Assembly (NCBI RefSeq): GCF_030362795.1
Contig: NZ_JAUCBM010000001.1
Coordinates: forward strand, 682,001-746,000
Source of the DNA: Pseudochrobactrum kiredjianiae
Lineage (GTDB): Bacteria; Pseudomonadota; Alphaproteobacteria; Rhizobiales; Rhizobiaceae
Length of the DNA stretch: 64,000 nt
Direction: 5' to 3'
The notes below the pieces were generated by a model, which saw only the letters and a program-made list of their open reading frames with translations, had not been told where the DNA came from and ran no database searches. Below, piece after piece: positions 9,161-17,364 of this stretch. Within the stretch, counting starts at the first letter, position 1. Each line of letters starts with the position of its first letter. A program made the position numbers and the translations under genes.

Positions 9161-9955
9161 TTATTTTAAATAAGCGCTGGCATTGACCGGACGCACCATG
9201 ATATCGAAGTCAAAATATTGCTGACGGATCTTGTCATAAGTGCCGTTTTTCATAATCGTTTCAAGGGCGGTATTGAGGCGCTTTGTCAGATCAGTGCTAT
9301 CTGTGCGAAGTGCCATGGCGTTGCCCTGCGCTGTATCAAGAATGAAAGGCTTACCGGCAAATTCGCAACAAGCACCGCTGTCCTGTGCCAGCCAGTCGCT
9401 CAGAGCCATCTGGCTTTCAAGCACCATATCGAGGCGACCGCTGTCCATATCGAGAAAAGCCTCGCTCAGTGAAGGGTAGAGCTTCACTTCATTGTCGGGG
9501 AAATATTCTTTGAGCGTTTCCACAGCGACAGAACCGGATTGGGTGCCGATAATTTTGCCCTCTAAGGCTGCTTTGGAAACGTCCTTAATGCCAAGGTCTT
9601 TGCGGGCGATGAAATGCATGGCATTGAAATAATAGGGATTAGTAAAGCTGACTTGCTTTTTGCGTTCATCATTGATCGCCATGGAAGCGATCATAATGTC
9701 AAATTTTCCGGATTGCAGCGCCGGAATGATCCCTGACCATTCATGGGTGCTCCATTCGCATTCGGCTTTCAACTCCGCGCAGACAGCTTGTCCGATATCA
9801 TAATCGAAGCCTTTGATCTCGCCGCTGCCGGTCACATAATTGAAAGGCTTATAGTCCCCTTCGGTGCCGATGCGCAGTTTTTCAGTTGCCATTGTTTGTG
9901 AGGTGAGCAGACCGAGCAGCAGACAGCCTGCTGCAGTCATTGATAATACTTTCAT
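9161..9955 (-). CDS. Periplasmic amino-acid-type ABC substrate-binding protein (family 3)
   Basis: A 264-residue HisJ/ArgT-type binding protein. It has an N-terminal signal peptide (hydrophobic core at residues 6-20, then MATEKLRIGT), the family mark GFDYDIGQAVC, and the FDIMIASMAINDERKKQVSFT stretch. Four cysteines lie in the mature part. ATG 9953-9955 has GGGGAA about ten bases upstream; the open frame to 10033 adds residues without signal character. No permease or ATPase gene adjoins it, so it must use a transporter encoded elsewhere. Next downstream is the M81 peptidase. The divergent LysR at 10203 is the likely regulator. Confidence 0.88.
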   Translation of the reverse strand: MKVLSMTAAGCLLLGLLTSQTMATEKLRIGTEGDYKPFNYVTGSGEIKGFDYDIGQAVCAELKAECEWSTHEWSGIIPALQSGKFDIMIASMAINDERKKQVSFTNPYYFNAMHFIARKDLGIKDVSKAALEGKIIGTQSGSVAVETLKEYFPDNEVKLYPSLSEAFLDMDSGRLDMVLESQMALSDWLAQDSGACCEFAGKPFILDTAQGNAMALRTDSTDLTKRLNTALETIMKNGTYDKIRQQYFDFDIMVRPVNASAYLK

Positions 9956-10053
9956 GCGAATTTCCCCGATTATATTCTTTATTCTTTTAATATCTGATGC
10001 GGTTGTGAAGTGGTAATTCCTGCGCTTCCCCACGCAGAAATATCCCGCATATA

Positions 10054-10085
10054 AATAATCAATCTATTGATATTTATTGATTATT
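10054..10085. promoter_or_regulatory. Inverted repeat in the divergent promoter region (candidate LysR site)
   Basis: AATAATCAA (10054-10062) and TTGATTATT (10077-10085) form perfect 9-bp arms 14 bases apart. They lie in the 247-base AT-rich gap between the leftward binding-protein gene and the rightward LysR gene. The position suits a regulator site, but no protein assignment can be proven here. Confidence 0.4.
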
Positions 10086-10202
10086 TTAATTTTACGATTG
10101 GCTTTCCCGAGGAGCATGATGGATTTTTACCCTGTATGCAATGTGAAAGAATTGACGTAAGATATCGAAATAATTCATAGCTGAATATGAAATGGGGAAG
10201 AT

Positions 10203-11111
10203 ATGCGTGATTTGCCGGGGCTGAAATCATTGCGGGCATTTGAGGCGGCGGCGCGCTGTGGCAGCCTGACCGCTGCGGCAGATGAATTATGCGTCGGGCA
10301 AGGTGCGATCAGTCATCAAATCCGGTTGCTGGAAGATTATCTGGGCTTACGGGTTTTTATCCGCAGACAGCATGGTGTGGAGCTGACGCAGGAAGGCACT
10401 TTGCTTTTCAATTCATGCCAGCGGGCATTTGATGATCTTGCCGGTACCATCCGGCATATTAGCCCGCGCACAGTGCAGAAGGTGTTACGCGTCAAAGTCG
10501 GACCATTCTTCTCGATGAAGATTATCGCGCCGCGTATTTCAGAATTTCTGGCGCAGCATCCGGGTTTGCAACTGCATCTGTCCCATCTCGATACCAATGT
10601 TCCGGCGTCCGGCCAGCCGGATATTGTGATTGATTATCGTCTGGGGGCAGTTACAGGTAAATTCTCCCGTCAATTGTTGCGTGAAAGGCTGGTGCCCGTT
10701 TGCGGGGCATCAATCCGCAATCAATACAACAGTGCGACTGAGTTGTTATGCAGTAACCGGCTGCATTATCGTTCTGTGTCTGAATGGCAAAGCTGGATTA
10801 CCACATCCGGCCTGATGCTTGGCCACAGCCAGCAGGATCTGATTTTTGACGATCAGCATATCATTCTGGAGGCCGTGAAAGAGGGGCAGGGCGTGGCACT
10901 GATCGATCAGGCGCTGGTCGAGCAGGAATTGCGAAATGGCCAGATGTTTCTGGTGTCGGAACATAGTTTCGAGCCGCAGGAAACCTATCAGTTTGTCTGT
11001 CAGGAAGAGCTGTTTCGCGCCAAACCTGTGACGAAAGATTTTCTCGATTGGCTAATCAGAGAGATTGCTTTGCGGCGTAAACAACAGGATGTAGCGGAGC
11101 TTTTCAGCTGA
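10203..11111 (+). CDS. LysR-family transcriptional regulator (GcvA-like)
   Basis: A 302-residue LysR regulator. Residues 1-65 carry the HTH (LRAFEAAARCGSLTAAADEL, then GAISHQIRLLEDYLGLRVF), which is close to the GcvA/AmpR branch, and an effector-binding domain follows. It is transcribed away from the binding-protein/M81 peptidase pair, and the usual LysR arrangement suggests that it controls them. It begins with ATG 10203 after GGGGAAG. The effector is unknown. Confidence 0.88.
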   Translation: MRDLPGLKSLRAFEAAARCGSLTAAADELCVGQGAISHQIRLLEDYLGLRVFIRRQHGVELTQEGTLLFNSCQRAFDDLAGTIRHISPRTVQKVLRVKVGPFFSMKIIAPRISEFLAQHPGLQLHLSHLDTNVPASGQPDIVIDYRLGAVTGKFSRQLLRERLVPVCGASIRNQYNSATELLCSNRLHYRSVSEWQSWITTSGLMLGHSQQDLIFDDQHIILEAVKEGQGVALIDQALVEQELRNGQMFLVSEHSFEPQETYQFVCQEELFRAKPVTKDFLDWLIREIALRRKQQDVAELFS

Positions 11112-11163
11112 GCAACCATTTGTCTGAGGGATCGCCCGACAGACAATGCTTTTAAATTTTACT

Positions 11164-11191
11164 AAACATTCAAATAATATATTGAATGTTT
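11164..11191. repeat. Perfect AT-rich inverted repeat upstream of DUF2938 gene
   Basis: AAACATTCAA (11164-11173) and TTGAATGTTT (11182-11191) are perfect 10-bp arms separated by 8 bases. It could be an operator for the DUF2938 gene, which starts 76 bases downstream, or a weak terminator of the LysR gene that ends at 11111. Confidence 0.4.
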
Positions 11192-11266
11192 TATACGATA
11201 TGATAATTGCATATTGTATAAGGCGAGAATGAAGCCGTTTAGCGATCGTGGTAAAAGGGTGAAGAT

Positions 11267-11761
11267 ATGTTGCTCAATGATGGCGTTGCGCTCATAAGAG
11301 ATGCAATTATTCTCGGCATTGGTGCAACAGTTTTTATGGATATCTGGGCGCTGGTGCTGTGGCACGTGTTTGGCGTGCCGTCACTGGATTATGCGCTTGT
11401 CGGTCGTTGGATCGGGCATTTACGTCATGGCACATGGATCCATCCATCCATTATACGTGCAGAACCGCTGCGCTATGAAAGGTCTGCTGGATGGATTGCC
11501 CATTATCTGATCGGGATTGTTTTCGCAGGCGGTTTGCTGCTGATATGCGGTAGAGAGTGGTTGCTGCAACCCGATTTTCCGACGGCTTTAATCACCGGAC
11601 TGGTCACGCTTGTGGCGCCGTTTTTTATTCTGCAACCCGGAATGGGCGCGGGAATAGCAGCCAGTAAAACTCCGCATCCGAATAAAGCCCTTATGCGCAG
11701 CTTGCTGGCGCATACGGGGTTTGGTGTCGGGCTTTATATTGCCGCGCTACTATTGTCTTGA
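11267..11761 (+). CDS. DUF2938 family integral membrane protein
   Basis: A 164-residue inner membrane protein with about four hydrophobic segments (near residues 10-35, 75-95, 107-127 and 145-163). The family-like parts are GATVFMDIWALVLWHVFGVPSLDYALVGRWIGH split across the first helix and loop, and LQPGMGAGIAASKTPHP near residue 125. No function is established for the family. It stands alone between a LysR gene and a convergent IclR gene, so its context says little. Confidence 0.8.
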   Translation: MLLNDGVALIRDAIILGIGATVFMDIWALVLWHVFGVPSLDYALVGRWIGHLRHGTWIHPSIIRAEPLRYERSAGWIAHYLIGIVFAGGLLLICGREWLLQPDFPTALITGLVTLVAPFFILQPGMGAGIAASKTPHPNKALMRSLLAHTGFGVGLYIAALLLS

Positions 11762-11762
11762 T

Positions 11763-11804
11763 TAGAGCGCCGTGTGCCAGACTTGGCACACAAAGGTCGC
11801 TCTA
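11763..11804. terminator. Nested hairpin between convergent genes
   Basis: TAGAGCG (11763-11769) pairs with CGCTCTA (11798-11804), and inside it GTGTGCC (11772-11778) pairs with GGCACAC (11785-11791). It fills the gap between the DUF2938 and IclR genes and may end both transcripts, although no T-run follows. The outer TAGAGCG/CGCTCTA arms recur at other sites in the window. Confidence 0.5.
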
Positions 11805-11813
11805 GCTTGTGAT

Positions 11814-12629
11814 TTAGCGTGACAGTGCCTGACTTGGATAACGCAATGTCGCATCAAACGGATTGAGTTTGCTGGAAATCAGCGCGGCTTCCTTTTTCAA
11901 AAGATCGGCAATAGTGCGCTGGCGTTGTTCTGTCAGACGCGAGGCCAGTGTGCCGATACTCAGCGCCGCAACTGCCACGCCGTTTTGATCCAGCACCGGT
12001 ACGCCCAGTCCTGCCATGCCTTCAATCAACTCGAAATTCATATGGGCGGCACCAGTCTGGCGAATAGTGTCGATCATGATACGCAAATCCACCTCATCAA
12101 TGGCTGCGCGGTCGAGAATACGTGGCATGTTGAAACGGATAATCGCCTCGCGCTCTTCTTCCGGCAGAAAGGCGAGTATGGCGATGCTGCCCTGACCAAT
12201 GCCGAGCGGAACCTTACCGCCAATATCGCCGGTAAAAGAGCGGATCGGAAACGGGCCTTCAACGCGATCAAGACACACGACATCAAAGCCGTTCCGCACC
12301 AGCAAAAACACCGTGTCATTAAATGTGGCAGACAGGCGCAGCAGTGCCGGACGCGCGAAATCCAATATGCCGTCGCGCTGACGAGTTTGCGCGGCCATGC
12401 AGAAAAAATCAAGCGACAGGCGATAGGATTTCGTATCGCTGATCTGCTCTACCAATCCTTCGCTGATCAGGCTTTTGAGTAGACGGTGGGCAGAAGGCTG
12501 GCTGAGCTCCAGCTCACGAGCCAGATCAATCAGCCGCATTCCGTCCCGTGAATTTTCTGCCAGACCTTTCAATATCTGGATCGCTTTGGTGAGGCTAGTA
12601 TTCACAGGGGATTTCGTATTTTCACTCAT
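11814..12629 (-). CDS. IclR-family transcriptional regulator
   Basis: A 271-residue IclR regulator. An N-terminal winged HTH (SLTKAIQILKGLAENS, then LSQPSAHRLLKSLISEGLVE) is followed by a GAF-like effector domain with VFLLVRNGFDVVCLDRVEG and the C-terminal LDQNGVAVAALSI segment typical of the family. It is divergent from the polyamine-type ABC transporter and flavoenzyme genes that start at 12876, and it is their most likely local regulator. The effector is unknown. Confidence 0.88.
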   Translation of the reverse strand: MSENTKSPVNTSLTKAIQILKGLAENSRDGMRLIDLARELELSQPSAHRLLKSLISEGLVEQISDTKSYRLSLDFFCMAAQTRQRDGILDFARPALLRLSATFNDTVFLLVRNGFDVVCLDRVEGPFPIRSFTGDIGGKVPLGIGQGSIAILAFLPEEEREAIIRFNMPRILDRAAIDEVDLRIMIDTIRQTGAAHMNFELIEGMAGLGVPVLDQNGVAVAALSIGTLASRLTEQRQRTIADLLKKEAALISSKLNPFDATLRYPSQALSR

Positions 12630-12681
12630 TGCCCGACTCTTGAATGCTATAATTCCGTATTTTGGATTAAACTATATAAAT

Positions 12682-12720
12682 TATTTCGTAATAGAAAATA
12701 GAATTTGTCTAATTCACAAA
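12682..12720. promoter_or_regulatory. Two imperfect palindromes in the IclR/transporter gap
   Basis: TATTTC (12682-12687) faces GAAAATA (12694-12700), and TTTGT (12704-12708) faces ACAAA (12716-12720). Both are in the 246-base divergent region and are plausible IclR operator candidates; neither is strong alone. Confidence 0.3.
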
Positions 12721-12875
12721 ATTTCTGTCAATAAATGGATAAATTCCGCTTTAAGTGAAATCTGTCTGCATGTCCTTGTTACAGGGCTGCCATGAAACAG
12801 GCCGGCGAAAAGAGCGGCGAACCACCAGATAACCCGCAATATTTATAAATGCGGGGGCTGCTCAGGGAGATATGC

Positions 12876-13925
12876 ATGAGCTTTTTAAGCCTGAAACAGG
12901 TTTCCAAAATTTATGGAAAATTCTCAGCCGTGAAAGATTTCGATCTGGCCGTGGAAAAAGGTGAGTTTATCTCTCTGCTCGGCCCTTCCGGTTGCGGTAA
13001 GACCACCACATTGCAGATGATTGCCGGTCTGGTAACGCCAAGCGCCGGTTCTGTGACGCTGGATGGCCGCGATATTACCTATACAGCGCCTGCACAGCGC
13101 CAGCTTGGTGTCGTCTTCCAGAGCTATGCATTGTTTCCGCATATGACGGTTGCGCAGAATGTCAGTTTTGGTCTGGAAATGCGTAAAGTGCCGAAAGCAG
13201 AGCGTGACGAGCGCGTGAAAGAAACGCTGGGTCTCGTGCATCTCTCCGCATTGGCAGACCGCTACCCGCGTGAAATGTCCGGTGGTCAGCGTCAGCGTGT
13301 GGCGATTGCCCGTGCGCTGGTGATCAATCCGCCGGTGCTGTTGCTTGATGAGCCGCTGTCCAATCTCGATGCGCAGCTGCGTGAAGAAATGCAGTTTGAA
13401 CTGCGCCGTATTCAGCGCGCGGTTGGCATTACCACAATTATGGTCACGCATGATCAGGCAGAGGCGCTGTCGATCAGTGACCGTATTGTGGTGATGGAAA
13501 AGGGCAATATCACACAGGTTGATGCCCCTTATAAGCTCTATGAACATCCGCGGAATGACTTCATTTCCAACTTTGTCGGCAAATCCAATTTCCTGACTGC
13601 AGAGGTTGAAGCCGGAAATGTACTGGCGATCGAAAACACATCAGTTCGCTTTACACCGGAACAGCCTGTGAGCGGCAAGAAAGTCTCGCTGTTCATCCGT
13701 CCGGAAAAACTGAACCTCACCAATGCCGGTGCCGGTCATGTTGATGGCACTGTGACCACTCGTTATTTCATGGGCAGCCAGTGGTTTGTGACAGTCACAA
13801 CGCCTGCCGGACAATTGTCCGTGTCGCTACCGAATGTTGGTACACCGCCACCAGCAGAGGGTGAAACCGTTGGTCTGATCTGGCAGCATGAAGATTGCCG
13901 GATGCTTGCAGGCGGAGCGGCCTGA
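12876..13925 (+). CDS. ABC transporter ATP-binding protein (PotA/spermidine-putrescine type)
   Basis: A 349-residue ATPase that would power import. It shows Walker A GPSGCGKTT, the Q-loop, the signature MSGGQRQRVAIARAL, Walker B VLLLDEPLSNLD and the switch His in MVTHDQAEALS. A C-terminal TOBE domain follows from about residue 270 (IRPEKLNL). ATG 12876 is preceded by CAGGGAGA. It is the first gene of a run ending at 19589 that holds two permeases, three redox subunits and a binding protein. PotA-type ATPases also serve many other small cationic or amine substrates, so polyamine is not certain. Confidence 0.92.
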   Translation: MSFLSLKQVSKIYGKFSAVKDFDLAVEKGEFISLLGPSGCGKTTTLQMIAGLVTPSAGSVTLDGRDITYTAPAQRQLGVVFQSYALFPHMTVAQNVSFGLEMRKVPKAERDERVKETLGLVHLSALADRYPREMSGGQRQRVAIARALVINPPVLLLDEPLSNLDAQLREEMQFELRRIQRAVGITTIMVTHDQAEALSISDRIVVMEKGNITQVDAPYKLYEHPRNDFISNFVGKSNFLTAEVEAGNVLAIENTSVRFTPEQPVSGKKVSLFIRPEKLNLTNAGAGHVDGTVTTRYFMGSQWFVTVTTPAGQLSVSLPNVGTPPPAEGETVGLIWQHEDCRMLAGGAA

Positions 13926-13927
13926 CC

Positions 13928-14809
13928 ATGAGCGCAACCACTGCTGACACAAAAATCAAGGAAAAGCGCAGCCGCGCACCGCTGTTTCTGGCGGGGCCTG
14001 CGACACTGCTTTTCATCGGGCTGGTACTACTGCCATTGGCACTGACAGTTATCCTGTCATTCAACAGCTATAATTACGACACAGGTATCGAAAACACCTT
14101 CACACTGCATAATTATATGCAGGTTCTTCAGGATGATTATTACCTGTCGATTTTCTGGCGCACTTTGCGTCTCGCATTACTCACCACAGTGATCGCTGTG
14201 GTGATCGGCGTGCCTGAAGCCTATATTCTCTCGAATATGCGTGCGCCGTGGCGCTCGATCTTCCTGCTGGTGATTATCGGCCCGCTGCTGGTTTCCGTTG
14301 TTGTGCGTACCTTCGGCTGGAGCATGATCCTTGGCCGCAACGGTTTCGTCAACGGCGCGCTGGGTATGGTCGGGCTGGAGCCGGTGCAGCTGCTTTACAC
14401 CGAAACTGCAATTGTCGTTGGTCTGGTGCATATTATGCTGCCATTCATGGTTATTCCGGTCTGGACAGTGCTGCAGAAGCTTGATCCGACTGTGGAAGCT
14501 GCTGCACTGACCCTTGGTGCGTCCCGCTTTACGGCGTTGCGACGTATCGTGTTTCCGCAGGCGATGCTTGGCATTCTCTCCGGCAGCCTGATTGTTTTTG
14601 CCTTGTCGGCCAGTTCTTTTGCGATCCCGGGTCTGCTTGGTGGCCGTCGTTTGAAAATGGCTGCAACCGTTGTCTATGACGAGTTCATGATTGAGCTGAA
14701 CTGGCCGCTCGGTGCTGCCATCGCCATCATTGTTCTGGTCGCTAACCTTGTCATCATGATTGCCTATAATCGCATGATTGAGGGACAGGCCAAACGGAAG
14801 CTGGGTTAA
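13928..14809 (+). CDS. ABC transporter permease (PotB type)
   Basis: A 293-residue inner membrane permease with about six transmembrane segments and the binding-protein-dependent transport motif (AAALTLGASRFTALRRIVFPQ). It starts two bases after the ATPase gene. The N-terminal 30 residues are charged and cytoplasmic. It forms the channel with the next permease, and the substrate is expected to match the flavoenzyme downstream. Confidence 0.9.
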   Translation: MSATTADTKIKEKRSRAPLFLAGPATLLFIGLVLLPLALTVILSFNSYNYDTGIENTFTLHNYMQVLQDDYYLSIFWRTLRLALLTTVIAVVIGVPEAYILSNMRAPWRSIFLLVIIGPLLVSVVVRTFGWSMILGRNGFVNGALGMVGLEPVQLLYTETAIVVGLVHIMLPFMVIPVWTVLQKLDPTVEAAALTLGASRFTALRRIVFPQAMLGILSGSLIVFALSASSFAIPGLLGGRRLKMAATVVYDEFMIELNWPLGAAIAIIVLVANLVIMIAYNRMIEGQAKRKLG

Positions 14810-14813
14810 TATC

Positions 14814-15608
14814 ATGCAGAAAAATGGTCCTGGTGCTCTGATTTTTCATAGCCTCGTTGTCATCTTCATGCTGGCGCCGATGGTGGTGGTCTGTCTCGTT
14901 GCTTTCACACCCGAAAACACACTGACAATGCCGTGGAACGGTCTGTCTCTGCGCTGGTTTGTGGCCGTGTTCCAACATAATGATTTCATGACCTCCTTCG
15001 GGAATAGTCTGAAACTGGCTTTTATAGCGGCAACAATTTCCACCCTGCTGGCTGTACCGTCCGCACTGGCAATTACACGTTATAATTTTGCCGGACGCGA
15101 TGCACTGAACGCGCTGTTTCTGTCACCGCTCATTATCCCGCATCTGGTGCTCGGCGTTGCTTTCCTGCGTCTATTCTCGCTGATGGGCATGAGCGGCTCG
15201 TTCCTCTGGCTGGTAGCAACCCACGCGATTATCATCACGCCTTATGCGCTGCGTCTGGTGCTGGCCTCATTAAGCAGCATGGATCAAAACGCGGAAAATG
15301 CTGCGCGCACGTTGGGTGCCGGTGAGTGGACTGTGTTCAAGCGCATCACCCTGCCATTGTTGTTGCCGGGTGTGAGCGGTGGCTGGTTGCTGGCTTTCAT
15401 CAATAGCTTTGATGAACTGACCATGTCGATCTTCGTGACATCGCCTTCAACAGTCACGCTGCCGGTACGCATGTATATGTATGCCAGTGAATCGATTGAC
15501 CCGATGATGGCTGCGGTCTCTGCGCTGATGATCCTTGTGGCAACGATTGCGATGATCATTCTTGATCGCCTGTTTGGTCTGGATCGTATTCTGGTCGGAA
15601 AAGGCTGA
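14814..15608 (+). CDS. ABC transporter permease (PotC type)
   Basis: A 264-residue inner membrane permease with about six transmembrane segments. The EAA-like loop reads AARTLGAGEWTVFKRITLP. It starts four bases after the PotB-type gene, which is typical of a translationally coupled pair. It supplies the second half of the channel. Confidence 0.9.
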   Translation: MQKNGPGALIFHSLVVIFMLAPMVVVCLVAFTPENTLTMPWNGLSLRWFVAVFQHNDFMTSFGNSLKLAFIAATISTLLAVPSALAITRYNFAGRDALNALFLSPLIIPHLVLGVAFLRLFSLMGMSGSFLWLVATHAIIITPYALRLVLASLSSMDQNAENAARTLGAGEWTVFKRITLPLLLPGVSGGWLLAFINSFDELTMSIFVTSPSTVTLPVRMYMYASESIDPMMAAVSALMILVATIAMIILDRLFGLDRILVGKG

Positions 15609-15613
15609 CCGGA

Positions 15614-15940
15614 GTGAGCGCACAAACTTCAAATCAATCTGGTGGCGGTCAGTTTTACCGCCGCTACCGTCAGGATGAAAAGCCGGTCGGCTTTTCACTG
15701 AACGGCGTTGCTCAGACCGGCCGTCATGGCGATACGGTGCTGACTGCTATTATGGCGGTGAGTTCTCATGTGCGTCATACGGAATTTACCGGTGAGAACC
15801 GCGCCGGTTTCTGCCTGATCGGTGCCTGTCAGGATTGTTATGTCATGACAGAAGAAGGGCAGCGTATCCGTGCCTGCACAACGCCGTTGCAGGAAGGCAT
15901 GCGCTTTGTAACCACTATGCCTATGGGCGCCGGAGTGTGA
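15614..15940 (+). CDS. (2Fe-2S)-binding subunit, HcnA/opine-oxidase gamma type
   Basis: A 108-residue small iron-sulfur subunit. The cluster ligands are visible as CLIGACQDC plus a later cysteine in RIRACTT, the plant-type ferredoxin pattern of HcnA and of the N-terminal domain of sarcosine oxidase alpha. It begins with GTG at 15614, five bases after the permease stop, with GGAG nearby. Its stop overlaps the start of the next FAD subunit. In this family the small subunit passes electrons from a flavoprotein pair to the respiratory chain. Confidence 0.85.
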   Translation: MSAQTSNQSGGGQFYRRYRQDEKPVGFSLNGVAQTGRHGDTVLTAIMAVSSHVRHTEFTGENRAGFCLIGACQDCYVMTEEGQRIRACTTPLQEGMRFVTTMPMGAGV

Positions 15941-15942
15941 TG

Positions 15943-17364
15943 ATGGCCAAAGCCGATTTACAGCCGGTGATTATCGGTGCGGGGCCTGCGGGTATCCGTG
16001 CAGCGCAAGTGCTGGTGAAGGCTGGTTTGCGCCCTATAGTGCTGGATGAAGGTTTGCGGGCAGGCGGGCAGATTTATCGCCAGCCGCTGATTGATGACGG
16101 CCGCTCCTATGCCAAGCGCTACGGTTCGGAAGCGTCAAAAGCCAAAGCGCTGCATGAGACCTTTGAAGCGCTGCGACCGGCAATTGATTATCATCCGGAA
16201 AGTCTGGTGTGGAATATATCACCAAGCGGTGACACACGTTTTCTCGATGTGATGTCCAATGGCCATTATCGCCGGATTGAATGTTCTGAGCTGATTGTTG
16301 CAAGCGGTGCAACCGATCGCGTTTTGCCCTTTGCATGCTGGACAACACCCGGTGTCTATACGCTCGGTGCATCACAGACAGCCTTGAAAGCACAAGGCGT
16401 TACAATTGGTAACAAGCTGGTTTTCATGGGTTCAGGGCCGCTGCTTTATCTGGTGGCATGGCAATATATGAAAGCTGGTGCCAAGGTTGTGGCGGTGCTG
16501 GATACGGCACCCTTCAAAGCCAAATGGCATCTGGCGCAGCTGGCATTACATGCACCGCGCATTGTGGCATTGGGTATGTTCTATGCCATGCAATTGCGTC
16601 TTGCCGGTGTGAAAACCATCTATAATGCACGGCCTGACAGCATTGTCGGGAAAGACCACGTTGAGGGCATCCGCTACCATATTCAGGGCAAATCCGGTGT
16701 CAAAACGCTGACCTGCGATGCATTGGCCTATGGATTTGCATTGCGTCCGGAAACACAATTGGCGGATCTCGCCGGTTGCGACTTTGAATTTAACAGCCGT
16801 GACAGAGCATGGCTGCCGGTGCGTGATACACAGGGGCAGAGTAGCGAACAGGGCGTCTATCTTGCCGGTGACGGCAGTGGCATTGCCGGTGCCGATGCGG
16901 CGGAAATCTCCGGTGAACTGGCCGCACTGGCTTTGCTGCAAAAGCGTGGTCTGGCAACAGATAGCAACCGGATCACAGCACTGCAAAAAGCCCATCAGAA
17001 GATCGTCACCGAGCGCGATCTGCTGGAAAAAGCCTTTCCGTTTCCGCGTGACTGGTTTGAGACTGTCAGCCCTGATGTCACGTTGTGCCGCTGCGAGGAA
17101 GTCACTGTTGGCGAGGCACTCAATGCGATCAGTGGCGGCAGCATCCGCGAAATCAATCGTCTGAAAGCGCTGAGCCGTGTTGGTATGGGGCGTTGTCAGG
17201 GGCGGATGTGTACTGCTGCCGCAACAGAACTTCTGTCATCACAGTTGCAGATCGATGCGCTTGAGCTCGGACGGTTACGTGCGCAGGCGCCGGTGAAGCC
17301 GGTGCCCCTTGGCTTTGGCGCGATGCAGCAGGCTGATGAGCCAGCGGGCAAGGTGGTGTCATGA
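15943..17364 (+). CDS. FAD/NAD-binding subunit, HcnB/opine-oxidase A type
   Basis: A 473-residue flavoprotein. The N-terminal FAD site is VIIGAGPAGIRAAQV, and a second nucleotide-binding fold starts near residue 160. A C-terminal BFD-like [2Fe-2S] domain has CRCEEVT and GRCQGRMC. It overlaps the stop of the small subunit; ATG 15940 is also possible, but CGGAG is better spaced for 15943. It forms a three-part enzyme with its neighbours, as in hydrogen cyanide synthase, opine oxidases and D-hydroxyproline dehydrogenase. Confidence 0.87.
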   Translation: MAKADLQPVIIGAGPAGIRAAQVLVKAGLRPIVLDEGLRAGGQIYRQPLIDDGRSYAKRYGSEASKAKALHETFEALRPAIDYHPESLVWNISPSGDTRFLDVMSNGHYRRIECSELIVASGATDRVLPFACWTTPGVYTLGASQTALKAQGVTIGNKLVFMGSGPLLYLVAWQYMKAGAKVVAVLDTAPFKAKWHLAQLALHAPRIVALGMFYAMQLRLAGVKTIYNARPDSIVGKDHVEGIRYHIQGKSGVKTLTCDALAYGFALRPETQLADLAGCDFEFNSRDRAWLPVRDTQGQSSEQGVYLAGDGSGIAGADAAEISGELAALALLQKRGLATDSNRITALQKAHQKIVTERDLLEKAFPFPRDWFETVSPDVTLCRCEEVTVGEALNAISGGSIREINRLKALSRVGMGRCQGRMCTAAATELLSSQLQIDALELGRLRAQAPVKPVPLGFGAMQQADEPAGKVVS

